Positions 35,185 to 44,457 of a DNA stretch of 64,000 bases are shown here, one piece after another. The notes under the pieces are model-generated. The model was given only the letters and a program-made list of their open reading frames with translations, searched no databases and was not told the origin of the DNA. The stretch is from UBA7236 sp035439505 (GTDB lineage: Bacteria; Bacteroidota; Bacteroidia; Chitinophagales; BACL12), in NCBI GenBank assembly GCA_035439505.1, contig DAORKJ010000010.1, positions 1-64,000 on the forward strand. Direction: 5' to 3'. Every line of letters starts with the position of its first letter. Within the stretch, counting starts at the first letter, position 1. The translations under genes were made by a program, and so were the position numbers.

Positions 35185-37605
35185 TCAGAATCGGATATTG
35201 AGTTGTTCGCCAACAGCTTTAAATTTGAGCAACCACTTTTTATACTCCTGCTCGCCCAACGATTTCATGAACTTTTCATTACCAATAAAATCTTTACCAA
35301 TCCGGTAATATTTATTCTGGATTTTCCAAAGTCTGAATTTTAATTTTAGTTCATTGAGTTTAATCAGCAAATGACTTAAATTATCGAGATGTTGCAAATC
35401 ATCTACTTTATAAGCCAGTTGGTCAACCATATCAAATAAGCGAGAAGCGACAACAAAGCCTATATTTTCCGCATCGAGTTCTACTTTCCATTTAATAGCT
35501 TCATCTACTAATTGGTCGAGCTTAACAGAATTCGGTTTGACTTCGCTGAACACTTTTTTAATGTCGGCATTAATAACTGCGGCTGTATTGCGCAACAATA
35601 ATTCAGGAATATGTTTTTTTTGTTGCTGCAACATATTTACCAGTGTAAATGTTTTTTCATAAACGGCACGGTAATTATCTTCAGCAATGGCAATGTCTTT
35701 CGCTAAAATAGCGTTGAGTAATTGTTCTTTTGCATCACCGAATAAATTTTCGAACGAAAAAGTATTTTTTGGAAATGCGTTTCTAATCAACACAATTACT
35801 TCATTTAAATTACTTTTTCTAAAAGCATCTCTCAATTTCAAAAATAATTCTTCTAATTGCTCGCTGTCCATGGTTTCATCGTAGCCACCAATAACATGAT
35901 GCTGACCAAGGTATAAGGCTGCGTATTGAAAATCTTGTTGTGCGTAAGTAAAAGTGGAATTAATAACCATATTACCAATTGTAAGTGTATGTTCACCCGC
36001 CAACATTTTTTCAAAAAACTCGTTTTTGATGGTATAATTAAATACAGCGCACACTTCCGGCATGTCTTCAAACAGACTTAAAATGGCGTGGTGTACACCA
36101 ACTTTAGTTAGTGTGAGTCGTTGAGGGCGAATTTCAGTCTCGTATAATCCCGCAGCAGTAGTATATTTTGTAATATTACTAGGGGCAAGACTTAGCATTT
36201 GCAAAAATTCCTGATATAATTTAGAGGAAGACTCATGTTCGGCAATTTGAATTACGCGGTCGGCATATTGCAAAATTTGTTTTGTTTCGATGCGACTTAC
36301 TTCATCAAAAAACCATCCGCAACTGGTAAACATCAACATGGCATGACGTTGCATTTCCAAAAGTCGAATCATTTTAATTTTATGCGCTTCCTCAATTTTT
36401 GTCGGGAAATGTTTTGCAAAAAATTGTTGAATAACCGATTCTGTTCTATTGTTTACAATATCAATATAATGATTGCGTAAATCCCATGGTGATGGTGTAA
36501 ACGGCAACATTTCGTTTTCGAATACTACATCGGCTTTTTCTTTAAGCCAATTTAATGCATTGCGTAAAGGAGCTCTCCATTGTTGATGGAATCCGGGATT
36601 TCCGCCATCTGAACATCCGCAATTACTTCTCCAGCGTTCAACACCATGCACACAGCTCCAACTGCTGTTTTCATGAATTTGAATTTCAAATTGAGGTGGA
36701 AATTTGGCTAAAAACTCACCGTAATTAGTAAGCGTTACTGATTTATTTTTTTTCAGATAATCGATACAACTAGCCAATGCCATATCGCCGCGATAGTGAT
36801 GATGTCCATACGATTCACCATCGGTCGCGATGTGAATTAATTGTGGTTGTTCTGTATCTCGAGCAGCTGCAATTAATCTGTCGGCAAATAATTTACCTGA
36901 ATTGAGCAGTCCGTTAAATGCTACTTCGCGGGAAATTTGTCCGTTGTAAAAAAATAATGCAATGGTTCTTCCTGAAGGTAATTTATACGCATAAGGAATA
37001 GCCGTGTCTAATTGATTTTCATTGACAGTTTGCCATTGGTCATCATTCAATTTACGAAAAGCTTTCGCTTGACGTGGTGCAAGAATGGTGAAAAGAATAT
37101 CATGTTGTGCAAGTAATTCCAGTGTTGCGGTATCAACTGCAGTTTCTGCCAGCCACATGCCTTCCGGTTTACGGTTAAACCGTTTTTCAAAATCAGCTAT
37201 ACCCCAAATAATTTGGGTATCACGGTCGCGGGGAGTAGCCAATGGCATAATGATATGATTATACACCTGTGCCAATGCATTGCCATGTCCGCCATATCGC
37301 TGTCTGCTCTTCATATCGGCCATAATTACGGCTTCATATGCATCTTTATCGTACAATTCCATCCAACTGAGCAGCGTTGGACCGAAATTAAAACTGATGT
37401 CCTGGTAATTATTAACGATGTCAATAATTTTATTTTCCTCATTCAAAATCCGGGAAGCTCCATTTGGGCCATAACATTCAGCAGCAATTCGGGCATTCCA
37501 GTTATGGAAAGGGAATGCCGACTCCTGACGTTCAATCACTTCCAGCCAGGCATTTTCGCGAGGTGGCTGGTAGAAGTGACCATGTATACAGATATAACTT
37601 TTCAC
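35185..37605 (-). CDS. GH57-type glycoside hydrolase with DUF3536
   Basis: The N-terminal half is a family 57 alpha-amylase/mannosidase-like TIM barrel. The opening block ICIHGHFYQPPRENAWLEVI is characteristic, and WLAETAVDTATLELL near residue 152 carries the probable catalytic nucleophile Glu. HIATDGESYGHHHYRGDMA marks the next active-site segment. Residues about 430-780 match DUF3536, often fused to this kind of GH57 domain. No signal peptide is present, so it acts in the cytoplasm, probably on alpha-glucans such as glycogen. The 806-residue length fits. Upstream on the same strand is the 299-bp spacer; the helicase gene lies 35 bases downstream. Confidence 0.9.
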   Translation of the reverse strand: MKSYICIHGHFYQPPRENAWLEVIERQESAFPFHNWNARIAAECYGPNGASRILNEENKIIDIVNNYQDISFNFGPTLLSWMELYDKDAYEAVIMADMKSRQRYGGHGNALAQVYNHIIMPLATPRDRDTQIIWGIADFEKRFNRKPEGMWLAETAVDTATLELLAQHDILFTILAPRQAKAFRKLNDDQWQTVNENQLDTAIPYAYKLPSGRTIALFFYNGQISREVAFNGLLNSGKLFADRLIAAARDTEQPQLIHIATDGESYGHHHYRGDMALASCIDYLKKNKSVTLTNYGEFLAKFPPQFEIQIHENSSWSCVHGVERWRSNCGCSDGGNPGFHQQWRAPLRNALNWLKEKADVVFENEMLPFTPSPWDLRNHYIDIVNNRTESVIQQFFAKHFPTKIEEAHKIKMIRLLEMQRHAMLMFTSCGWFFDEVSRIETKQILQYADRVIQIAEHESSSKLYQEFLQMLSLAPSNITKYTTAAGLYETEIRPQRLTLTKVGVHHAILSLFEDMPEVCAVFNYTIKNEFFEKMLAGEHTLTIGNMVINSTFTYAQQDFQYAALYLGQHHVIGGYDETMDSEQLEELFLKLRDAFRKSNLNEVIVLIRNAFPKNTFSFENLFGDAKEQLLNAILAKDIAIAEDNYRAVYEKTFTLVNMLQQQKKHIPELLLRNTAAVINADIKKVFSEVKPNSVKLDQLVDEAIKWKVELDAENIGFVVASRLFDMVDQLAYKVDDLQHLDNLSHLLIKLNELKLKFRLWKIQNKYYRIGKDFIGNEKFMKSLGEQEYKKWLLKFKAVGEQLNIRF

Positions 37606-37854
37606 AAGGCAAAAATAGAGATAAGTAGGAGAAAATTAGGGATGATTTATATCCTCTTATCAGCAAACCTTTCTTAACTACCAATTTTAGTAAAAATAAA
37701 TGCTGCAATAATTGATTGAATGATCCTGCGACTTAGTTAAATTTAGGTTTAGATATACAGTTGGATGGTGAGCACACAGCGGCTAAACAACCAAACTAAA
37801 GGACTAGCAAACAAACAACAAGTGGAAACGATTACTAGTTTATTATCCCAAAAA
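37606..37854. other. Intergenic spacer
   Basis: These roughly 250 bases between the GH57 gene start and the terminator hold no gene I can support. The promoter of the GH57 gene must be here, but I see no clear TAnnTTTG box. The next gene's terminator follows. Confidence 0.4.
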
Positions 37855-37884
37855 AAATCACCCTCCAAAATTGAAGAGTGATTT
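37855..37884 (-). terminator. Terminator of the DUF4394 gene
   Basis: On the minus strand AAATCACTCTTC pairs fully with GGAGGGTGATTT, using two G-U pairs, and a T run follows. On the plus strand the same positions would be mismatched, so it acts on the minus strand. Confidence 0.8.
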
Positions 37885-37904
37885 ATTATGGTATGAAAAC
37901 AAAC

Positions 37905-39869
37905 TTATAACTTCACAAAATTTTTCGAAATTGTTTTTCCTTCTGCATTTATTTTAATCACATATGCACCCGGAACAAGCGGACTTACATCTAAGGTTAC
38001 TGATGCATTCGCACTAACTAATTGTGCTAAGCCAACACCTGTGTTATTGCCGAAAATATCAAACACTGCAATTTGTGCTAAACTAGCTTCTTTAGTATGA
38101 AATTTAACAGTCAATAAATCATGCACAGGATTTGGGAAAATATCCACTTGTAATTTACCTGCAGCGTTGATTATTCCACCTGCAATTTTTAATTCAGGAT
38201 TTGTTGTTGCTGCAATATTTTTTACTGCAAGGCCATATCCAATTGCACCCATATCGGTAGTTGCACCTGTAGTTAAATCTAAGGCATATAAGCGGTCGAA
38301 AGTGGCAACACCGGTATTCGCTGTTAAATAGGCGATATTCATTCCATCTTTATATAAAATATCCATATCGGTTGTTGGGTCAGTCAAATTTTGCATGATA
38401 CCACTTGCTCCAATTGTAATTAAAGCACCATCGTTTGGTGGGTTTTGGTTACTTATTACATTTAACATCTGGTCGTAATCATAAAGTGAGGTTGTAAGCG
38501 TTCCTGCAAAACTATTGGTATACGCCACCGCACCAATCATTGGGTCTGCTCCGAAATTAATATCAGCAGCACCATAATTTAAATTGAGGTCTGTGAAAAA
38601 TAAAGTACCATCTGTATTTAATCTGTAGTTCGCATTGTTTGCTCCAACTACCCTGATTTTATCTACAACGGGATTAAAATCCATTCCAATATTGTTTCCA
38701 CCTAACATTAAAATAGTAGGTACGGCATTTACAACTGTTGCTGCACCTGTGCTAACATTAATAGTATACAATTGTGATTCGTTGGTTGCTGAATTATATC
38801 CTAAAGCATATAAAGCGCCTGTTGCAGGACGGAAATCCATTCCTACAATCGCCTGATTTAACGTAATACCGGTTACAGGCACAGCCTTACGAATAACGGA
38901 AGGGTTATTACTATCATATGATAATAAAAAATTATTGGTATTTAATGCATACATTAAATTACCCATTAATTCAGGATAACTTCTATCTATAAAACAAGCA
39001 ATATCATCAATGTATAAACCACCGCCTATATTGGTAGTAATTAATGTTCCAACACCGGTTGTTAAATCAACTGAAATTAAACGGTCCGCTTCAAGATTGG
39101 AATTAACGGTTAAGTATGTTTTGTTAGTTTGACTAACTGCATCATAAAAAATATCCATGTCTGCAGAAGAAAATGATTTACTTACTGCTCCACCTAAATT
39201 TCCAATGGTATTTAAAGTTCCATTGTTTGGCGGATCTTGTTTAGCCACCACTTTTAATAATGCATCAACATTATATAAAACAGTTGAAGTTGAACCAACA
39301 TAACTATTAGTATATGCACCAGTTGCGATATAAGGATTTGCTCCCGCATTCACATCAGCTACTGCATAATTTAAATTAATATCAGTAAATGCAATGGCTC
39401 CGGTAATAGGATTTAATCGATAATTGTAATCGCGATTGCTGGTTACACGAATTCTATCCACTGTAGGATTAAAATCAAAATTTACATCTAATCTGTCTGC
39501 ACCAACAGGTCCTAAAACCAAAGAAATAGGTGCAATATTTACCGGCGTTGCAATTGCAGTTGCTATATCAACTGTATAAATTTGGGCCATTTGAGTGTTA
39601 CGGTCGTAGCCTAGCGCATATAACATACCGTTTAAAGGGCGAAAATCCATTCCTTCAATGGTTTGCCCCGGAGTAATACCGCTAATACTCCCGTAAAAAT
39701 TTGCCGATTCCGGCATACCTGCATCAAAACTATACAAGCCTCCACCGCTTAATGCATAAATAGTTTGTGCTTCGGATTGTAAACTTAATCCAACTGCAAG
39801 TGCCATTGAAAATAATTTCATTTTAGCTGTTGCAGACTGTTTTCCTTTGAGTAATTTTTTGAGTTGCAT
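37905..39869 (-). CDS. DUF4394 protein, tandemly duplicated, with T9SS sorting domain
   Basis: The 654 residues carry two consecutive DUF4394 propeller-like halves, about 36-300 and 305-565. Matching blocks recur in both: EGMDFRPLNGMLYALGYD and VGMDFRPATGALYALGYN, then NYRLNPITGAIAFTDINLNY and NYRLNTDGTLFFTDLNLNY. A type A T9SS domain ends it (IFPNPVHDLLTVKFH, VKIN). I keep the start at MQLKKLLKGKQ. An alternative is the ATG at 39821 (MKLFSMALAVGL), giving a more usual short signal peptide. Function is unknown. The single-gene unit has its own terminator. Confidence 0.82.
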   Translation of the reverse strand: MQLKKLLKGKQSATAKMKLFSMALAVGLSLQSEAQTIYALSGGGLYSFDAGMPESANFYGSISGITPGQTIEGMDFRPLNGMLYALGYDRNTQMAQIYTVDIATAIATPVNIAPISLVLGPVGADRLDVNFDFNPTVDRIRVTSNRDYNYRLNPITGAIAFTDINLNYAVADVNAGANPYIATGAYTNSYVGSTSTVLYNVDALLKVVAKQDPPNNGTLNTIGNLGGAVSKSFSSADMDIFYDAVSQTNKTYLTVNSNLEADRLISVDLTTGVGTLITTNIGGGLYIDDIACFIDRSYPELMGNLMYALNTNNFLLSYDSNNPSVIRKAVPVTGITLNQAIVGMDFRPATGALYALGYNSATNESQLYTINVSTGAATVVNAVPTILMLGGNNIGMDFNPVVDKIRVVGANNANYRLNTDGTLFFTDLNLNYGAADINFGADPMIGAVAYTNSFAGTLTTSLYDYDQMLNVISNQNPPNDGALITIGASGIMQNLTDPTTDMDILYKDGMNIAYLTANTGVATFDRLYALDLTTGATTDMGAIGYGLAVKNIAATTNPELKIAGGIINAAGKLQVDIFPNPVHDLLTVKFHTKEASLAQIAVFDIFGNNTGVGLAQLVSANASVTLDVSPLVPGAYVIKINAEGKTISKNFVKL

Positions 39870-39912
39870 ACAATAACGTTTAATTGTTAAATAAATATGT
39901 TTTACTTGTTAA

Positions 39913-39929
39913 GTGATGATAGTCATCAC
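39913..39929. promoter_or_regulatory. 17-bp palindrome, candidate operator
   Basis: GTGATGA, TAG, TCATCAC form a perfect 7-3-7 dyad between the divergent DUF4394 gene (start 39869) and the gene at 40090. The symmetry suits a dimeric helix-turn-helix regulator. No regulator is nearby. Confidence 0.4.
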
Positions 39930-40089
39930 AACTGCCTGCTATTTGTTTAAAACCATTATATGAGCGGATATACGCAATTGCTTCGTCTTTGGATTTTTAT
40001 CCTGGATTTTTTTTCAATCTTTCAGTGTAAACAGAACAGTATGGCATGAAACACCTGCAATTCCATCGAAATTTTAGTAGTTTTACGCG

Positions 40090-42186
40090 GTGAAAATTTC
40101 GCGCGTTTTAATCCTGGTTGTTATACTTGTAGAAGGGCTGATGGCTAATGCCCAGGCTTCTTTCGACCATAAAGTGGTTGAAGTGGGCAATATGGGTTTT
40201 TATGTCACAAATGCGTTAACCCTGGGTCGGCCTGATGTGCGCAATTCACCTTCCGGTGAGCCATCTATGGAATATCCGCTGAATTCCGGAATTGAGCACC
40301 TTTTTGAAGCCGGTTTATGGATAGGTGCTATAGTTGATGGCCAGTATTTAGTTTCTACCTCAGCAAAAGATGCTGCAAGCGGATATACTACCGGTCAAAC
40401 AGGATTTGAGTTTTCAGCAGAAATAGGAAATACCATACAACAACGCAGCTCATTAACCGCAAGTGATTTTTTTAATTTCGATGCCGTTTCTCATGCTGAT
40501 ATGTTAATTGATGCTTCAGATAAAAATGTGATTGTTCCCGGAACCACAATTGCTATTTCTGAGCATACACAACCGTTAAATGCAGATGTGCATTTAGAAT
40601 CTTATGCATGGAATTATTCTTTTGCCGATTATTTTGTGTTATTAAATTATAGCATCACCAATAATTCAACCAATATCTGGGATAGTGTTTGGTGTGGGTT
40701 ATGGAGCGATTTAGTTGTCCGCAATGTAAATGTATCTACCGATTTTGGTTCTGCATTTTTTAGTCAGGGTGGTTATGGATATTTAGCCGATTATTTTACT
40801 AATTATGCTTTTGATGTAGATGGCGATCCGGGATTTACCAATTCGTATGGTGCATTTCAATTTTTAGGCATCGAATGGCGCGACCAGTTTATTCATCCAA
40901 ATAATAATGTCAATTTAATTGCTGCCGGATTACCAGCTGCAAATGTGAATAGTAATTTTTGGATTTTTAATTCAACGGCAACACCTCCTTATAATGCACC
41001 TGCAAATGATGTTGAACGCTATGATAAATTGCAAGACGGATTAAACTATGCTGATCCGGGCATTGTAGATTTTTTACATGACCCGTCCACAACTGGTGGG
41101 TTAACAAATTTATTATCTGCTGGACCTGTAATTGCCATTGAACCGGGTGAAACTATTCATTTAGTTTTTGCTGCTGTCTGCGCCAAACAAATCGACAATG
41201 GTGGTGTAAACGGCGAAGAAAAAGATACGCCTGAAGCACAAGCTACATTAGTAGACCATTTAAGCTGGTCGAAACGCACCTATTTAGGAGAAGACCAAAA
41301 TGAGAATGGTATTTTAGATGCAGGTGAAGATTTAGATGCGGATGATATTTTAGACCGATATATTTTACCTGAACCTCCTGCTACGCCAAAAATTAAAGTG
41401 ATTGCTAATAGTCAGTCAATTGAAATTTATTGGGACAACAAAGCGGAGTTTTCGGTTGACCCAATTTCAAAAGAAGTTGATTTTGAAGGATATCGTTTAT
41501 ACAGAACTCAGCCCGGTGACGATTTTAATTTAAATTTATTAGGCGATGCCAATATGATTGCTCAATGGGATTTGCCGGGTAATAATTTGGGTTATAATAA
41601 TGGATTACAACTTGTTGCTTTAACAACGCCTGAAATAATTGATGCAGATACCTTTTATTACAAATACACTTTAGACAATGTGTTAAATGGATGGCAATAT
41701 TTAATTATCCTAACCGCATTTGATCGTGGTGATGAAAATTTAAATATCGAAAGTTTAGAATCTTCTTTTATTGAAAATGCGGTGAGTGTTTTTCCGGGTA
41801 CTTTAGCCACTTCGGACGAACAAACTGCTATTGGTGTTTATCCAAATCCATATCGGTTAAATGCCGCTTGGGATGGAGCAACATCAACAACCAGAAAAAT
41901 AATTTTTTATCATTTGCCTGCAAAATGTGAAATCACCATTTTTACTTTAGGGGGAGATATTGTCGCTACTATTCAACACGATGGTGACAATTATAATGGC
42001 TCCGATATTGGTTGGTTTGATACGTATGGTGGTAATGAAAATGCGCGTGAGTTTTCCGGCGGTGAACACGCCTGGGATATTTTAAGTGAAAGTAAACAAA
42101 CCATTACGCAAGGTATTTATTTATTTAATGTAAAAGACCTTGAAACCGGCATCAACAAACAAGGCCGTTTTGTTGTAATAGAATAA
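40090..42186 (+). CDS. Large secreted protein with FlgD-like C-terminal domain, 698 aa
   Basis: The start is GTG at 40090, giving MKISRVLILVVILVEGLMAN then AQASF, a clean signal peptide with no better ATG near. Residues 24-450 are a long beta-rich region of unrecognised family with Asp/Asn-rich loops (DQNENGILDAGEDLDADDIL resembles a calcium-binding loop). Two fibronectin-like segments follow. The end, from GVYPNPYRLNAAWDG to GRFVVIE, resembles FlgD-Ig/T9SS-like sorting domains, so export to the surface is likely. Function unknown. The gene stands alone. Confidence 0.65.
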   Translation: MKISRVLILVVILVEGLMANAQASFDHKVVEVGNMGFYVTNALTLGRPDVRNSPSGEPSMEYPLNSGIEHLFEAGLWIGAIVDGQYLVSTSAKDAASGYTTGQTGFEFSAEIGNTIQQRSSLTASDFFNFDAVSHADMLIDASDKNVIVPGTTIAISEHTQPLNADVHLESYAWNYSFADYFVLLNYSITNNSTNIWDSVWCGLWSDLVVRNVNVSTDFGSAFFSQGGYGYLADYFTNYAFDVDGDPGFTNSYGAFQFLGIEWRDQFIHPNNNVNLIAAGLPAANVNSNFWIFNSTATPPYNAPANDVERYDKLQDGLNYADPGIVDFLHDPSTTGGLTNLLSAGPVIAIEPGETIHLVFAAVCAKQIDNGGVNGEEKDTPEAQATLVDHLSWSKRTYLGEDQNENGILDAGEDLDADDILDRYILPEPPATPKIKVIANSQSIEIYWDNKAEFSVDPISKEVDFEGYRLYRTQPGDDFNLNLLGDANMIAQWDLPGNNLGYNNGLQLVALTTPEIIDADTFYYKYTLDNVLNGWQYLIILTAFDRGDENLNIESLESSFIENAVSVFPGTLATSDEQTAIGVYPNPYRLNAAWDGATSTTRKIIFYHLPAKCEITIFTLGGDIVATIQHDGDNYNGSDIGWFDTYGGNENAREFSGGEHAWDILSESKQTITQGIYLFNVKDLETGINKQGRFVVIE

Positions 42187-42248
42187 GTTTTCCATTTTGT
42201 TTAGTCAAAAATGCTATTTAATATTCGACAATACTTCAATTGTTAGCC

Positions 42249-42256
42249 TATCTTTG
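42249..42256 (+). promoter_or_regulatory. -7 box of serA
   Basis: TATCTTTG is a perfect TAnnTTTG match, 12 bases before the serA ATG. The leader would be only a few bases long. Confidence 0.5.
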
Positions 42257-42268
42257 TAAAAAACTTAC

Positions 42269-43501
42269 ATGTCCGCGCTAACGTCGTATCCTAAAGAAAA
42301 AATTCAGATTCTGCTTTTAGAAAATATAGCTGACAGAGCTGTTCAGGGGTTTGTCGATTCCGGATATGCACAAGTGAAAAAATTAAGTGGGGCATTAGAA
42401 GAAGACGCACTGATTGATGCTATTAAAGATGTACATTTATTAGGCATCCGTTCAAAAACACTAATTACTTCGCGGGTTTTACAACAAGCAAATAAATTGC
42501 TGGCGGTAGGATGTTATTGCATTGGCACCAATCAGGTTGATTTACAAACAGCAAAAGAAAAAGGTGTTGTAGTTTTTAATTCTCCTTATCCAAACACACG
42601 GTCTGTAGCGGAATTAGTAATAGCTGAAGCCATCATGTTATTGCGCAGAATTCCGGAAAAAAACACTGCCGCGCATCAGGGTATTTGGCTAAAAGATGCC
42701 CGCAATTGTTTTGAATTACGTGGAAAAACACTCGGCATAATTGGATATGGTAATATTGGTATGCAGGTATCTGTATTAGCAGAAGCTTTGGGAATGCGGG
42801 TTATATATACTGATGTAACTACAAAATTGCCAATGGGTAACGCTCAACAAATTCATCAGCTTTATGACTTGTTAAAAATAGCAGATGTAGTTTCGTTACA
42901 CGTGCCCGAAGCGCCATCTACTATTCAATTGTTGAACGATGCTGCGCTTTCTCAAATGAAAAAGGGCAGTATTTTAATAAATTGTGCCAGAGGGAATGTA
43001 ATTGATTTGAAGGCATTAAAAACACATTTATTATCAGGCCATATTGGTGGAGCTGCAATTGATGTATTTCCCGAAGAACCGGAAAAAAACGGAGCTGAAT
43101 TTGTTTCGGATTTACAACAAATCCCTAATACAATATTAACCCCGCATATTGGTGGCTCCACGGAAGAAGCACAGGTAAATATAAGCGAAGATGTTACAGC
43201 TAAGCTGATTGGATTTTTGGAATCCGGTGTTACCAGTGGCTCACATACAGTACCAGCATTACATTTACCCCAACATCCTAACGCTCACCGTATTTTGCAT
43301 ATTCACCGCAATACACCTGGTGTTTTATCAGCAATAAACAGCGTTTTTTCAAACAACGAAGTGAATATCGTTGGTCAATACCTCAACACCAATACTGAAA
43401 TTGGGTATGCTGTTATAGATGTCAACCGGAATTTAACCACCTCAACTATAGAGGCATTAAAGAATGTGCCTCATACCATTAAAATGCGGGTTGTTTATTA
43501 A
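42269..43501 (+). CDS. serA: D-3-phosphoglycerate dehydrogenase
   Basis: SerA oxidises 3-phosphoglycerate, the first step of phosphorylated serine synthesis. The 410 residues match E. coli SerA in length and layout. Visible features are the NAD-binding GIIGYGNIGMQV near residue 154, the catalytic Arg/Glu region, the His in TPHIGGSTEEAQVNI near residue 292, and a C-terminal ACT domain (about 335-410; LHIHRNTPGVLSAINSVF) that binds serine for feedback inhibition in that class. It is monocistronic, with its own promoter box. serB and serC are not in the window. Confidence 0.95.
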   Translation: MSALTSYPKEKIQILLLENIADRAVQGFVDSGYAQVKKLSGALEEDALIDAIKDVHLLGIRSKTLITSRVLQQANKLLAVGCYCIGTNQVDLQTAKEKGVVVFNSPYPNTRSVAELVIAEAIMLLRRIPEKNTAAHQGIWLKDARNCFELRGKTLGIIGYGNIGMQVSVLAEALGMRVIYTDVTTKLPMGNAQQIHQLYDLLKIADVVSLHVPEAPSTIQLLNDAALSQMKKGSILINCARGNVIDLKALKTHLLSGHIGGAAIDVFPEEPEKNGAEFVSDLQQIPNTILTPHIGGSTEEAQVNISEDVTAKLIGFLESGVTSGSHTVPALHLPQHPNAHRILHIHRNTPGVLSAINSVFSNNEVNIVGQYLNTNTEIGYAVIDVNRNLTTSTIEALKNVPHTIKMRVVY

Positions 43502-43596
43502 TAACTTTTGTGTACGGCCTTGTAATAAAATCTTACTCATGGTAACATTAGTTTGATAAAAGACACTTAAATTTATACCGAACAAACACTAATTAC

Positions 43597-44382
43597 ATGA
43601 AGCCTATCTATTCAACGACACTCGCTTTATCCCTTTTTATTACATTTAACCTTAACGCAGCTATTTCCAATTTTTGTTTTGTGGATGAATTCGGGTATAT
43701 TGCTGAAGTCACTGCAACAAGAACAGGTCCGGGCTATTACGAATTAAACGGAACTGCAGATGTATTTGCAGGTTACGACTGGATTGTGACAGGTTATTAT
43801 GATAAAACATCTGATGTTTGGAGTTTAACTTACACGAACCCATTCCCTGATGGATGTTTAGTATTTACCGATTATTTTGTTTACACTTCTACCTCTCACA
43901 CTGCCGGAAATATTAATTTCGACTGGACAAATTATTGTTTCGGTGGGGCAACAGATGTGGGAAGTGCCAGCACCATTTATTTCAAATCTTTATGTGTTTT
44001 CCGATTACCTGAGTCCACTCCTGCCGGCCCGGCAAGTGCTGATAAATCATTATCAGGTATAAAACAATTTATCGCCACTCCGCAAGAAGGAACTCCGCTT
44101 TTCCGCGATTTATTATTCGATCAGGAATTTAGTGTAACAACTACGGCTGAAAATAATTATACTATCAGTTTTGAATTAGATAATTCAACTGATGTTAAAA
44201 TTGATATTTATAATTATGCCGGTCAATTTGTTACAACTGTAACTGAAGCTGCATACAATAGTGGATTTTACAAACTAAATTGGAACGGAAATGATGCTGC
44301 AGGAAATGAAAGTAAACCAGGTATGTATTTAGCTATACTACATTCAGACAATGAGCAACTATCGTATAAATTCATTAAATAA
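43597..44382 (+). CDS. Secreted protein with FlgD-like domain, 261 aa
   Basis: A signal peptide (MKPIYSTTLALSLFITFNLNA) precedes about 150 residues of Tyr/Thr/Asp-rich beta structure that I do not recognise. The last 70 residues, from VKIDIYNYAGQFVTTVTEAA to KPGMYLAILHS, look like a FlgD-Ig or T9SS-like fold. It is probably displayed at the surface. It follows serA after 95 bases and carries its own strong terminator. Function unknown. Confidence 0.65.
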   Translation: MKPIYSTTLALSLFITFNLNAAISNFCFVDEFGYIAEVTATRTGPGYYELNGTADVFAGYDWIVTGYYDKTSDVWSLTYTNPFPDGCLVFTDYFVYTSTSHTAGNINFDWTNYCFGGATDVGSASTIYFKSLCVFRLPESTPAGPASADKSLSGIKQFIATPQEGTPLFRDLLFDQEFSVTTTAENNYTISFELDNSTDVKIDIYNYAGQFVTTVTEAAYNSGFYKLNWNGNDAAGNESKPGMYLAILHSDNEQLSYKFIK

Positions 44383-44400
44383 TTGAAACAAAATTTATTG

Positions 44401-44433
44401 AAAAAAGTGCGAATAATTTCGCGCTTTTTTTTT
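44401..44433 (+). terminator. Terminator after the FlgD-like gene
   Basis: AAAAAAGTGCGAA and TTCGCGCTTTTTT pair with one G-U around a short loop, followed by T run. The A run on the left also suits lptD in reverse. Confidence 0.88.
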
Positions 44434-44457
44434 GCAATAAAGTTGGGAATTCTGACC

